Part shown: positions 1-12,400 of the stretch, in pieces
How positions within the stretch are numbered: position 1 is the stretch's first letter
Layout of the letters: each line of letters starts with the position of its first letter
Assembly: GCA_905221605.1 (NCBI GenBank)
Contig: CAJNDS010000273.1
Span: 17,501 to 75,000 of the forward strand
Length of the DNA stretch: 57,500 nucleotides
Source of the DNA: Symbiodinium natans
Taxonomy: Eukaryota; Sar; Dinophyceae; Suessiales; Symbiodiniaceae
Reading direction: 5' to 3'
The notes under the pieces: generated by a model
Told to the model about the DNA's origin: nothing
The model's database searches: none
The model's input: only the letters and a program-made list of their open reading frames with translations
Translations under genes and position numbers: made by a program

Positions 1-2735
1 CACGAATACCCCCCCCCCCCCCCAAAAAAAAGGCGTCTGAATGATGCTGAAGTTCTGCTGAAGTCCGAGACGGCACGGCGCGGTGGCGCGACTGTGGCCG
101 CGGCTCTGCCCAGTTTCGGTGGAAGTGCCCACGCAGAGACTTCGCGGTTGCAGCTGCAGGGTCCGTGTTGCCCACGATCTCGTCGCGAAACCTCTCAGCT
201 TAATGCAGCTTTAAACATGCAGCTACACTATGCGGCTGCGATGCGGCCACAAGGACCTAAGGAGTCGCTTCGCAACGACGAAGCCGAGCCCAGGGCACTT
301 TCCAGGACATGTCGCAGGCGTGCCACTTCACTTTGAACCATCGCACCGAACTGCCAGGCCGTGACAAGCGCACTCACACCCGGGTGCCGGAGATGCAGGG
401 ATGCCTGCCAGGTATCAGGTACTGGCCACGCATGGCCATGTAGAAGCCGTTGATGACCTTGTGCCGTGCTCTTAGGTGATCATGGCTCAAAATTGACTTG
501 GCAGAGGTCCCTGGCAAAGAGGTCGCGTAGTTGACCGCAGTAGAAGCCGCCGCCGAACTTCACTTTACCAACGCCTGGACAGAGACAGAACGCAACAATT
601 TGCCCAACGCGGGTACTGCAGCTTTGCTGTAGCAAGGCGAAAGAGTGTCAGCGAGGGTCAATGCCCCACAACATGGGGCCCCACATGTATAAATGAAATG
701 CTTCTCCCCCGTTTATTCACCACTTTCAGCTTCCCTGAACATGCGCTTAATGAATGAATGGCCCCTTTCTTCAAAATCCTAAGGACCGGGACTCAAAACA
801 TGCATTGCCAGGGGTCAGCTATCTGACAAAACTCGTGGCTAGGTGATTCACCATTTACTTCAACTTAATTGCTATGTTCGGATGATATATGTATATATAT
901 ATATATATACACGGTATGTTGGAGGCTATTTCCCGTATTTCATGTGTTAAAAACGCACAAAGGTAAGCGGTCATCAACGTACCAAGACTTGTGCTCAGCA
1001 CCAAACCAGCCCAGGGAAAAACCACGTGTGGGAGAAAAACCCTGGGCCTCACGAACGCCAGCCGGCTGCTTTATCATGCGTTACAAAGAAACTATAGGGC
1101 CCTAACTTAACATTGTATTCTCAGAAATTACACGAATGCAGCTTCAGAGAATAAGACGTTTGATTGTGTTGGTTCCCCTCCTCAGCATTAATCTGCAAAC
1201 CCCTTCACGATGTCAATTTAAGTGGAAGTCAGTTAAACTTCTAGCTCAAGTACTCATACCAACAAACGGCCGCCATCTATAATCTGAAACCACACAGACA
1301 CAAAACAAGCTCAACCAAGAACCCACTATATGGCCTTTGAAATGCATAATAGGTTCAAGCGGTACCTTCACAAAATACCTCACTGGATGTAACAATCATA
1401 CCTTATAGAATTATACTGCGATGTCAGAAGTTCCCCAACTTCAAACTCTGTATCATTTCACCAACGCAGCTTACATGTTTGGAGGTCAGTGATATTGGAT
1501 AAACTACTTCTGTGCATGAAAAAAGTCGCTTTATGCGATGCAAATCATAGTTCAACTTAATTAGCTCATATAACTGAGTGACATTTGAACTCACACAATG
1601 GGTCAAAGGGGGCACAACACCGTACGCCGTACGCCACCGCACACCACCCCACTCTACCCCACTCCATCCCGCTCCACGCATCACCACGCACCGCCCCGCA
1701 CCCCTCCTTACACGCCGCCGCCACCACCACCGCCACCACCACCAACCACAGCATCACCACCAACCACAGCATCACCACCACTGCAGTACTCCTACCAGCA
1801 GCAGCACCCACCACCAGTCAGCAGATCCACCACACTCCACACTCCCCTCCGTCGCTTATGAAAATTTGCCTGTCGGTGCATGCGGCTTGTTTTGATTTTT
1901 GGTGTCTCTCGCCTTGATGTGTAGTTGTTTGTTTGGTTCACTGGTGCGTCCGGGCTTGCTTAGTATGCTCTAATTAATCTCTACTCCAATATCTACATCC
2001 TGCAGCTTCATATGTCAGCTCAGTAATTAAGCTTAAACTTGAGCATGAACTCAGTGCAAGGCAACGATGGGTACTTGTAGCAAAGTTATGCCCTAATAAG
2101 TCCTAGTTTGGTATTGTGATGTCAAGTTAGCAAGTGTGATTGTGATTTGTTGGTGTGTTTGCTTAAGCAATGTGTTGGTTGATGTTCAGATGTTTGTGTT
2201 CACGCTTTGATGCGAAGATGTGTTCACCAGATGTGTTAACAAGTGTGGTGATGTGCTATAGAGTTGTGCATCGTGGGCGAGATTGTAGCCGATGTGTTGT
2301 GATCTTGCAAGTAGCAAGCTGTCCGCCGACCCCTTGCTCCAGCGTTGGCGGTGTCAGTGAAGACCCACTCTCGTCTTGCCCGACCCCTCCCCCCGCCGCC
2401 CACCCTCTTGAAATACGCGGTTCAGGTAGTCATAGATAGCTAGAATGAGTTATTATTTGTGCCTTCCACCGCCCCCAAGCACCTTGAACACCACGTAGTG
2501 AGAGATAGATAGATATATACAGACAGACAAAGCATCCCGCCCTCACCGCCCTTAAGCGGCCTCCAGTGCCCCAAACAGCTCTCACTGCCTCCCGCAAGCC
2601 CTCGCCGCCCTCCAGTGCCCCCCCGCTCCTAATCGGGGAGAACGCAATCGTAGGAGTGTAAAGCGGTCCTGAGTCTAAAAAACTCAAGCCTAGCTGGCCT
2701 AGCTCTGCTGGCTTTGAAGAAAAAACAAGTATAAG
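1..2735. other. No supported gene
   Basis: Starts with a poly-C and poly-A run. A plus-strand frame at 31-336 (NDAEVLLKSETARRGG, SFGGSAHAETSRLQLQ) could be an exon but has no support. 880-910 is a TA microsatellite; 1620-1830 is a CAC/ACC-rich stretch whose overlapping His/Pro/Thr frames are artefacts. The rest shows nothing I can support. Confidence 0.5.
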
Positions 2736-2739
2736 TATG

Positions 2740-2856
2740 TGTATGTGTATATATATATACATACATGTATACATGTATCTATATTTATGTATATTGATAT
2801 CTATTTACTGATATTTCTATATATATATATATGTATATATGTGTATATATATACAC

Positions 2857-2887
<31 letters not shown>

Positions 2888-2985
2888 TGTATGTATGAAT
2901 GTATGTATGAATGTATGTATGAACGTATGTATGACTGTATGTATGTATGTATGTTTGCATGTATGTTTGTATACGTATGTACAAT
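2740..2985. repeat. TATG/TATA microsatellite
   Basis: AT-rich tandem array dominated by GTAT and TATA, with the purest (GTAT)n at 2860-2950. All long open frames here (Tyr, Ile, His, Val, Cys-rich) are repeat artefacts. It abuts copy 1 of dispersed repeat A. Confidence 0.9.
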
Positions 2986-2989
2986 ATAG

Positions 2990-3180
2990 TCGGGAAGAAA
3001 CTGGACGGGTAGGGAGTTTCCACAAAAAGATCTCGCAGATATCCAGGACGCCGCTTTGCAGCACATCCGCCGCAACGTTGGATACAAACAAGCTCTGACA
3101 ATGAAGGAATTCAGGATGCTCGTACAGTGAGGAGAACAGATCAGTGCAGGCATACAGGAGGATGCATTGATTGAGTATAT
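2990..3180 (+). repeat. Dispersed repeat A, copy 1
   Basis: About 190 nt that align with 25321-25545 in the same order and orientation: GAAACTGGACGGGTAGG, AAGATCTCGC, CTTTGCAGCA, GTTGGATACAAACAAGCTCT, GGATGCTCGTACAGTGAGGA and GCATTGATTG. The copies have diverged by roughly a quarter and by small indels. No coding function recognised. It lies between two TATG/TATA tracts. Confidence 0.8.
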
Positions 3181-3255
3181 ACTCTCTCTCTATATATATG
3201 TATATATGCATATGCATAGAAACACATATTCAACAGACGTGCACATACGTGTATT

Positions 3256-3790
3256 CTAAAACAAAACAGCTTGACAACATGCCACGGCGGGCCCATCTTC
3301 AGCGTGTCCCAGTGGGCGCCCAGTTGCTGGGAAGTCCACCCCAGCCTCGCGCTCACGGGATTGACTTTGCATCATGTTGGCTGCAGTCGTTGAGGCACTC
3401 GTTGAGGCAGTCTGCGGCAATCTGCCCATCGCCTCTTCTGTGCCTCCGCGGCGTTGCACACCTTGTCCTGCTGTGAGCAGCAGCTGAGCAGCAGCACTGT
3501 AAGGTTCCTGAAGAGCAAAAAGCGTCTCGGCTCCGACCTCCTTCAAGGCATCCGCCCAAGACATGCCAAAGCACTCCTGGCGGCTTCTGCTGCTTTGCTG
3601 CGATTGCCATGCGATTGCTAAGATGTCGTTTGATGCCTTCAACATTCAGGTTTTTGTAGGAGAGGTCTCCTCGAACTCCTTCTGCGCATGCTTCGGCACG
3701 AGCAGCTCCGCCGGTTGAAGCTGCAGGGCTTTCTCCGCCACGCTACCATAGTGGACATCGATGAGACCCCTGCTCACTGCATGTTCATCC
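3256..3790 (-). CDS. Minus-strand exon candidates, unrecognised
   Basis: About 3650-3775 reads GLIDVHYGSVAEKALQLQ and PAELLVPKHAQKEFEETS before a stop. 3256-3645 is an open frame of 129 codons with FGMSWADALKEVGAETLF and LQEPYSAAAQLLLTAGQG. Upstream the same frame runs into a GA-rich microsatellite that translates as an ER-repeat, so the 230-codon frame 3646-4338 should not be taken at face value. No family recognised; strand and boundaries uncertain. Confidence 0.3.
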
Positions 3791-4089
3791 GATTCATCCA
3801 CGGATTCAGCCACACACGTGCCAGACATGTGAACAGCAGTCGGCCTCTCGCGGATCTCCGTCGCGGAGATCTCGCCCTCCTGGCGACCATAGAGCGAGAC
3901 GCGAGCGGGGAGATTGCAGCACAAGGTGTGCACAGCCGGTGTATCTGACTGGTTCTTCTTCTTCTCCCTCTTTCCCTCTTTCGCTCTTTCCCGCTCTCCC
4001 TCTCGCCCTCTCTCCATCTCTCCCTCTCTCCCTTCCTCTCTCGCTCTCTCGCAACTCTCGTTCTCTCGCTCGTCTTCTTCTTCTGCTTC

Positions 4090-4118
4090 TTCTTCTGCTG
4101 GGCATGAGGGACAGGGAG

Positions 4119-4165
<47 letters not shown>

Positions 4166-4240
4166 GCTCTCTCTTCAAGAACTTCTTCTACGCACTTGAG
4201 AGCCTCTCTCTCTCTCTCTCTCTCTCTCGCGCTCTCGCTC
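4090..4240. repeat. (CT)n/(GA)n microsatellite
   Basis: Pure CT runs at about 4132-4162 and 4206-4228, inside a longer CT-rich stretch from 3960. The minus strand reads as ER dipeptides, which inflates open frames here. Confidence 0.9.
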
Positions 4241-4769
4241 TCCATTGTCACGCACCGCTCTGCTTCATATCTGCATCTGGTGCGGTCTCGCGACCGTTGG
4301 CGTGTATTGCTTTCTCGATGGACAAAATCTGCCTGCATCTACGCGACACCACCCTCTGAAGTCAAGGCAGCGCGTAGACCCATTCGGGTTTTGTCAATGG
4401 CCCCTTCGGGGAACCCTCCCGAGCCTGTCCTCTCCAGAACGATACTGCTCTTGGAACATGGTTCGGCATGTCGCGTTTCCCGAAAAAATCAGATCAACTT
4501 TGAGCACTTAGAGCGTAAAAACTTGGAAAGCAGCCAACCATGTGCCCCCTTCACTAGCATTTTGAACAGTCGCGACTCTAGTGAATCTGCCATCGAATAG
4601 AGATGAAGGTCTAGACAAATTTGCCCATGCAAGCAACGTAAAAGGGTGTGCACTCTTGGGTGCTCTCGCGCGCACTCTCTTGAATGCATAAAATCCCTCT
4701 GACAATTCATAAAATCCCTCTGACAATTCATAACATTCTATAACATATGTTAGATCTCTCCTCGACGAC

Positions 4770-6450
4770 CTGGACCTTCCTCTGCCGGAGGAGCTGCTTC
4801 AGGCGGTCGCAGGCGACGGCCTCTGGGTGGGGAACCAGAGAGCACCACTCAAAAATAGAGAACACTCTTCCAGGACATAGTGATGCACTTTAAGGCACTT
4901 TCCCAGAGCCCTCACTCTCTTTGCGCTCTCTCCCGGGGCGGCTGCTGTGTTCGCGTGGGGCTTCAGCCTGAGCACATGCGCGTGCAGAGAACCTCCGAAT
5001 GCTGGCGCTACGTGACTTGCAACCACACGCAACCCCATTACAAGGCCCGCGGCATCAAGAAGCCGTGGTTCTCCTTTGCAACTTGCGTTCTGTGGTCACT
5101 TATGCGTGCTGAGACTTTGCTGAGCTCCACACGTCCAAATTCAAATCCTCGACCTTCGAAGCTTAGTCAAATTGTTCGGAAATTGTAAATTCAAAAAAAC
5201 ACTCCAACTTCGCTCCATGCCACAGTGAGATGACCATACATACCGGGATACCGAGTGCATCTGTGAGAAGCGCCTCATAGTCGTAGTTTGCAAAGGTATC
5301 TTCCAGTCGCCGACGGCCATGGTGGCGCTCGGAGGGCCTCTTCAAGAAAGTGTGCGTGATCATGGCAGCCGCTGCGCTTCAAACGGGCGCCAATCAGTCC
5401 CGGCCTCTGCTCACACCTGGGCCTGACTCTTTGCAGGCTATGGCGCTGAAGCGGCTCCATGTCAGCTGAAGCTATTCATACTCATCCTGAGCTCCGGGCT
5501 TACGTTGAACGGCGGTGGCGGCCAAAGTGACGAGTGAGACGCTGGCCTCGCAAGGTGCCAGTCAGCCAAATTATGAAATGCAGGACATAATTTAACATAC
5601 TAGTTGACCCTGAAGCGCTTCAACTTGGAGACAAGAATAAGCAGACGGCTTGCGACTTGAGGTCCGGATCTCTCGAAATTCAAACAGTGGCACACCGCCA
5701 CTACCGCACATCCCACTACTGGGCTGCCAGTACTGCCCCGAAGGCCTGGAAGGTGGGCAAAGAAGTTGAAGACCTTGGAAGGGAACGGGCTCTGCGGGGA
5801 GCAGAGACTTCAAAGGGCGCTGCTTCCACTTGGGTCGATCTGGTGCCATCTCCTTTGGCAAGGCCAAGGTGCTTCCGGTAGTCCCGCCAACGCCGAGTGT
5901 GTAGCAGCCCAGAAGACCTGCAGGCAGTTGGGCGGCCCCGCGGGCAGCAGCATTTCCCCAAAAAGATCCGTGGCGCCTTCCAGACCTCACCGCTCGATGA
6001 TGAGTCCGGAGCAGGGGTGCAACATGAGCCTGCGAAACCGCAGGGACAGCTTGTGGAAATTGCTGGGCAGCAGTGTGGCAGCAGTGTAAGCTGAGCACAC
6101 GCATCACGCAGAGCTCCTGCACGATCGCGGATCCGTGCTTTAGGCTCATTCTCGCACCGCCGGTAGCTTGGACCGAGCGGCTCACATGGACGCTCAGCAC
6201 TCCACTTACAAGGTCATACAAGGTGAGCTCATGGACGTGTCATGGACGTGTCATGGACGTGTCATGGACGTGCCAGACGAAGCTCTGCAAAAAGCGGTTT
6301 TTGTCGGTGCTCAGTGCGGCAGGTGCTCCTTCAGCTTTGAGGAAACTCTGGATCACACTGGATCACCTTGCTGTCTCCCTGTCGAAGACCGGCCGTGCGT
6401 TGAAAATCTCAATTGGTTTCGCAGCAGCCATAGAGATCCACCAAACCCTG
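4770..6450 (-). CDS. Scattered exon candidates downstream of the glycosyltransferase gene
   Basis: Minus-strand segments that look coding: about 6375-6450 (KPIEIFNARPVFDRETA, before GTGATC), about 5640-5945 (a 209-codon open frame that includes LPKEMAPDRPKWKQRPL), 5244 to about 5340 (RRLEDTFANYDYEALLTD, perfect GTATGT donor) and 4770-4822 (AVACDRLKQLLRQRKVQ, after GGTTCCCCACCCAG). No phase-consistent chain could be built and no family was recognised. They probably represent one or two genes lying head-to-tail behind the glycosyltransferase. At 4755-4830 a plus-strand reading (DDLDLPLPEELLQAVAGD) is also plausible. Confidence 0.3.
6226..6275 (+). repeat. 11-nt tandem repeat, about four copies
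   Basis: CATGGACGTGT repeated about four times, the last unit degenerate (CATGGACGTGC). The unit length is not a multiple of 3. Similar CATGGACGTG words recur near 17145-17165. Confidence 0.85.
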
Positions 6451-6627
6451 GCCCGCACCGGGGATGCAAATTGCTTATTCGAGAGAATCCGAAATTATAT
6501 GAAACGTTGGGCATCTTTGGGCAGCTTGATTCGCTGCCTTTGGTTCGGTTTTGTCACGCCTCAGTCGTGTTGACTGGCAGAATCGTGAATTAGAAACACT
6601 GAGAACATCAGCCATATCAGGGCCATA

Positions 6628-8855
6628 TCAGAACTCGCAGTAGGCTTTCTCCGTGACTTCGGCACAGGCATCCCAGGATAAGGAGAATGCCGCCTTGACG
6701 CGGCCGTTCTTGCCCATCTCCCTAGCACGATCGAAGTCCTTGAAGACCTCTGAAACACCCCAAGCAACGCCTTCCTTGGTGGCCGAGACCACCCAGCCAT
6801 CTTCGCCATGGGCAACAGGACAGCCCACCTGATCCGAGGCCACGACCACTTTGCCCGCCGCCCAGGCCTCGCAAACCGTCAGCCCAAAAGGCTCATAGCG
6901 GCTGGGGACCACTACGCAGTCGGCGATCTTGAACAAATTCACCAGCTCACCCCCCGAACGGGGTCCCAAGAACCTCACGGAGCCCTCTACATTCATCTCC
7001 TTCGCACGGTGGTCGCAGTGCATCTTGTTGTCCCCGTCTCCTACGAAGACCACTTTGGCATCCCCATGGCAGCCCAGGATGTCGGGCACCGCCTCCATGA
7101 GCAAATCCCCACCTTTCATCCCTCCCACCATCCTTCCCACAAAGAGCACGACCGGATCTAAGGGCCCAATCCCATAGCACCCCTTCACCGCAGCCGGGTC
7201 CTCCAGCATGCCATCAAAGCGTGCACACTGGATACCGTTGTTGATCGCCCAAACCTTGCCCTCCGGAATTTGGTAAGTGTCGCAGACCTCGACCTTCAGA
7301 CGCTCGCTCACGGCGATCACGCGGTCAGCGACGAAGGAGGCCTCACCTTCCCAATCGGTGACTCGCTGAGACCCTCCGCCGGGGCCTGATGCAGCATGAT
7401 GCAGCTCTGCGAAGACATCCCCTGGACTCGACGACGACGTTACGACTACGACCTTTTATAGCTACTGTACGAGTACAGCACGTCCAAATGCTCTCGCCTA
7501 CCCTCTTTCAAACACGCAGGGTCCTCCAGAACGACCTTGTTCAGTGCTGTGGAAAGTGAAGATGCACCTTGTGCCGTGAGTGTTCTTGCATTGCACCATC
7601 GCCTTGCAGGCCATCCAGTCGTGGGCGTGTGCAATGTCGAAGTCGCCAATAAGTCCCGCGGTCTCGCCGAAAGCCCAGGCCATGGAGTTGCACATCTTCT
7701 CCATCTGATCAACCAGGTCTTCACAGGGCGGGCTGTTCACGCGGTGATACCTCCACAAAAAAAACAGAGGCAAATCCGCAGGTACTATCCGTACCCTTTT
7801 TCTGTGCAGTCTGCAACTTTCCCCGTTTCCCGATGCCGGGATGGGTGGCCTCGTTATCTGGGCCACCCCTTTGACAAGTTGAAACGTTTGGTCAGTAACT
7901 CGCAGTGACGAACAATCCTGTGTGTTGAGCATTTGATCAGTGGTGGTGCGCAAACAGTCCAAAGGCCGGTGCCGAATGGCCACAGGGCAGGTGGGGTTGC
8001 CATCAGTCCGCGGCGGAGTCCATGGGTAACAGTCTGTAATGCAGTCGCGCTGGCTGCATTTGCAGTTCCAGTTGCACCCGGCCTCCATGTGTTTGGGTTG
8101 GCTGCAGCGACGCTTTCGTCATCATCGATGTAGTCAGCTCTTAATCGTTGATAATTTTGTGTACTAATTCTTGATTGATTTCATCGATAGTTATATGATC
8201 TAGCACAGCATCAATTGATTCAAATCGTTTGTTTTCATCATTCGTTTGTCTTGAATAATAAACTTCTGATTTTTCTGCCCTTTGCCAGTAAATTGGTTTT
8301 GATTTAAGAAGTTGGTTGAAAACAAATTGACTTGGTGATTTTATGGCTCCATTATATGATACATTGTCAATTGTCAATTTCTTTCTTTCTAATGTTAATG
8401 TGAGCGGTACAAATGTTGTATCAACAGAAGATATCAATGATATGATTGATAAATACTGACTGATAAATATGTTAAGAATTCAAACCAGAAAATGACAATA
8501 GTGTTAAAATAGAGGATGCAGTCCAGGCACATCACACCATAGATCTCCTGACACGGAGCAGCTAAGTTCAACTTCAGATAGAAACGGCAAGATGGCAACA
8601 CACGCCTACACACACACACTGGCACACTAACACAAAAAGAGACGCACACAGGGATGCAGACAGTGTGTCTTCTCGGGTGCAACTCAGTCCTCGTGTAATT
8701 GTTGGCCCTCAGCCCTTCGTGTGAAGACGTGGACCTCGTGCTGCCGCCGCTGCAGTGCGGCCGCCAGTTCCGTGACGTGCGGCGCGACGCCTCCTATTGA
8801 GATGGAGTGAAGGGACTCCCAGGAGAACATGGCGATCCGCATGGCGTCCGATGAG
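6628..8855 (-). CDS. Starch/glycogen synthase-like glycosyltransferase (GT-B fold, GT5/GT4 type)
   Basis: Retaining GT-B glycosyltransferase of the glycogen/starch synthase-like group, expected to move glucose from a nucleotide sugar onto an alpha-glucan in the cytosol; no signal or transit peptide is visible. Exon 8690-8855 starts with ATG at 8842 and reads MRIAMFSWESLHSISIGGVA, then HEVHVFTRRAEGQ. Exon 7536-7750 has HAHDWMACKA and TFHSTEQG. Exon 6628-7421 has ADRVIAVSERLK, INNGIQ, VVLFVGRMVGG, VVFVGDGD and the donor-site E-x7-E motif in EPFGLTVCEA, and ends in a stop. The 7422-7535 intron joins in phase with a GT donor; the exon 1 donor is GA. About 390 residues are seen, close to family size. 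A short exon is probably missing between 8690 and 7750, since exon 2 begins in phase 2. Acceptor AG at 8856-8857 could be cis- or spliced-leader trans-splicing. Confidence 0.88.
8141..8515 (-). other. AT-rich island with an open frame inside a glycosyltransferase intron
   Basis: Base composition changes abruptly: roughly 70% A+T against about 45-50% around it. The minus strand holds an open frame of about 98-115 codons (stop near 8141) with strongly AT-ending codons and protein-like content: Asn, Ile, Lys and Asp-rich, with YYSRQTNDENKRF and HITIDEINQELVHKI. I do not recognise it. The island lies between two exons of the glycosyltransferase gene, so it is intronic. It could be an inserted fragment from an AT-rich genome (virus, bacterium or organelle), or an unusual exon of a nested gene. 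No terminal repeats or target-site duplication were found by eye. Confidence 0.5.
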
Positions 8856-9403
8856 CTGCAGCAAAAGCCCTAAGATCTGCGAAGGCTCGACGAAAAAGTG
8901 CTGCCGGGCACATGCCCATTCAGTTCACTAACGTCACTAACGAAGCACTGGAGGGTGCAAGAACATGCCTCACCCTGGATTTACGCAATTTGTCTTTGCG
9001 CACGACATGCAAGGACTCACCAACGGGAGTGTCGCAACTGATTGCTGCTTGCTAGCACGAGCCTTTGTTCACGTCATCCGCCGCTTCATCCGGACCCTCC
9101 ACGATGCTTCTTTGGCTTGAATGGGCGATATTCCAAACCTCCTCACTCGCAGTTGTCGTTGCCGAAGAAAACAGCAGACAAGGACGAATCACCCACATGT
9201 GTAGAAAAAGCCGAATGTTCGCATTCAGATGATGCGGCACAGACGCTACAATCACCCCCATGCAGCAGCTAGCAGCTCGCTTCTTCATGGATGCTGACAT
9301 CGGCACGTCATCAGCTCATGTGCTCAGGGGACTGGATATTTTGAGTCTTCAACATTAGCCGCCCGCCTCTTCCGCGTGCCCTCTCTGCCGATTGTTGTGA
9401 AAC

Positions 9404-12400
9404 TTGATTTGGCAGCATTGCGCGGGACAGCTGAGAAAACTCTACTCCCATATAATTAAGCTCTTTGCGAAACTCTGGTAGCAGGACTTTGAGGAGGGTT
9501 TTTGCTGAATCCTCGGCGCGGCTCAGTACCCTGTATCCTCCAAGGGCTCCTCACGCGCTCAGGTCCCCGATTTTGCCCGCAAGATCTCCCAAAACCCTCA
9601 GAAGCCTATGAGCCTTGTAAACCTTGCACACTGCCTGCAAACTTTTGACCATGAGTTCATGCTGCTGATTTCGCCTGGTTTCACATGCTGAGCTTCATGC
9701 TTGGAGGCGAAGGGAGGTGGCCATGTGGTGCTGCACTGACGCCTCACGCAAAACAATGTCACCAAAGGCTGCGCATCTAGGAGGGAAGAACGAAACACCG
9801 AGAAAGAGCAAGAACAAATGAAGCAAAAACAAACCCAAGTCACATGATGTTTGCTACAAGCTCGGCGGGCCTTCATGCCCCCGCAAGTGCGCTCGATCTC
9901 GCTGTGGGCCTTTATTGTCAGTTTACTGTTGCGAACAGCTTCGTGATCCATGCTCGTCATGCTTTTTGACCGCCCAATGGCCGCCTGATTCACAAACAAT
10001 AAAGCTCCGAAGGCACCCTCCCCTGTGGAATCTGCCCCTTTGGGAAGGGGTGGGCTTTGAAACCTAGGAGGGCTCAACCGAGCTTCAAACGTTTTGAGTC
10101 GCTAGGGGTTTAGGTGTTTATGGTGTCTGTGAAAAACTCTAAACGCTATTGAAACTTTAACAACATCTCCGCATATTGCGGCCTCCATCGTGCATTTCCA
10201 CATATGCCGGCATTGAACGCAATGCCAACCCTGAACGATTCCCCTAGCCACCGTGCGATTACGTGCAATAACAGCTCACGAGTCCTTCCCCAAAGTATTG
10301 GCAGGATTGCGGCTGCGAATTCGCTTCCCCTGATCCTAAACCTGCGCCCCTTAAATACCCTCATTCTCAAATACTTGAGGAGGGGTATTGAAGATGAGAT
10401 GGATGCATTTACATGGTGCGCCTCGTCTGCAAGCTCCGTATGTTGTCGCAGGTTGTGCTGAACCTTGCTGTGGCAACGGCTTAAGTCTTGCAATTTAGAG
10501 CAGGCAGAACCGACATACTGAAAGGTCTATGTGTGTCAGGTCTGAATTGACCTGAAATGTCCCTCAGACGCTTACCAACTCCAACTCCTTCTCCAGGCGC
10601 TGGCGCTCACCGCTGACCTGCAGCAAAGATTTCCGAGAAGGGGTGCATATGAGCTTGTCATAAACCTTCTGAAGCGAAGCATGGCCCATCTCCCGCTCCC
10701 AGTCCAAAAAAAGTCACGAGGCTTCAAGGCATCCAAGGACAACTGCCGTGGACGTGGCAGTAGCTGCCATGGCATGGTGCAGGCCCACAGCATGCTTTGC
10801 CTGGTTGAGCTGCTGGGTGAACATGACGAGCTGCTGCTCCAGCCTCTAAAACACAGGGGCAACTACATGCCCTCCGTCACTCGCAGCGGCCTCGCTCCTC
10901 CCCCGCTGTGCTCCCGCTCCGCTCTGTCGCGCGCCTGTCGCGCATCTCGGCTCCGCGGGCGAGCTCCGAGTGCTTGCGCCTCAGAACGACACAGCAAGAG
11001 CAGCACAGTGCGCTGAGAGACGAAAGCAAAAGCAGCTGCAAGAGCAAGAGAGTTGCAGCAGCTGCTTCTGCGCTGTGCCCAGCACTCATAGTCTGCTTTG
11101 AGCAATTTGCACTCCTTCGACAATTGAGCCTCTGAGGACATGGCGTGCACAGCCAATGCAAGTATAATGCATGTATGCACAGCACACGCACACACGCACG
11201 CACGCACACGCTCACACTCACAGTCTCACAGCCACACACACACACACACACCGTCACACGTAATTCGTTTACCCTCTACACATGGTTTGTTGCTGGGTTG
11301 TGCTGCAAGGAGTCAGCCGCAGGTCGCGCCTTGAGCTTCCGCGCTTCTCCAACTTCCAGGGCCAGCTGCTGTTTCCGCTGCCCAGCTGCCTGGCGACGTG
11401 ATGTCTGCTGCCCGGCCAATCTGGCGACATATTGCGCCTGATTGCAGAGTACAGCAAGCAAACGCAAAAGAACACAAACACTTAAGATTCGGAACCCGAA
11501 GGATGCGAACGCGGCTGCGACCGCGTATGTGATTGCAACGTCTCGGAAAGGCTTCAGAGAAACATTCAGCACAACCACGGCCTCGACAGCAGCCTTCATG
11601 TCCGTGAACTTAATCACAGTTTGGCCGTGGAACTTGTCCTTTAAGCACGACCCCCTCTCTCTGAGCCATGTCAAGTGTCAGCATGTCAGAGACACTACGA
11701 GTATGGCTTTCGGCAGTTGTTCCCCACCCTCGGTGTGGGGTTGTTAGATTTTAACTCAAGTCTTCCTCGCCCGGAACTCTTCTCCTCACCCGGAACTCTT
11801 CTCCTCGCCCGGTCTACTCCTCGCTCATCCCTGAAGTGCCCAACCCCAAAGTGTCCCTGGAGTGCCCAACTCTAGAATGGAGTGCCCAACCCCCGGGGTC
11901 CCCAATCCCAGAGTCCCTGGAGCGCCCAACCCCAGAGTGCCAGCCCCACATTCTCCCTAGAGTGTCCAACCCTAGAGTCTCCCTGGAGTGCCCAAACCCA
12001 GAGTCTCCCTGGAGTGCCTAGAGTTTTTTTTTGGAGTGCCCAATCCAGAGTCTCCCTTGAGTGCCCAATGGAGTACCCAATCTACCAAGAGAGGGTGGGG
12101 ATGTTCGAAGTAAAATAATTTGAGGAAGAATTGCCAAAGCGTTGGAAAGATAGAAGTCCAGCGATATTACAGGAGCTTTGCGGCAAAAGCACCTTATCCC
12201 GAAGCAAACATCATTTTCGGTCATGCATTACGGAGGAAAGGGAGGCAGGGTTGAATAGGAAGCAGCTGCCGTCGCTTGGTATCGCAGTCAAAGGGTTGTC
12301 GCAACCCTGTCCTCGAGCTCTGCAGTCTTCTGAGCTCGCTCGTCAACTTCCACCCTTCACATTCCCAAAGGACACACACACACACACACGCAGAAAATCA

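Noticed and set aside
3646-4338. 230-codon frame with ER-repeat
   Set aside because: The middle is a GA microsatellite; only its last 45 or so codons look like ordinary protein and were kept as a low-confidence exon.
4755-4830. Plus-strand exon reading DDLDLPLPEELLQ
   Set aside because: The minus strand reads an equally good exon behind a better acceptor, and neighbouring exons are on the minus strand. Left as an alternative.
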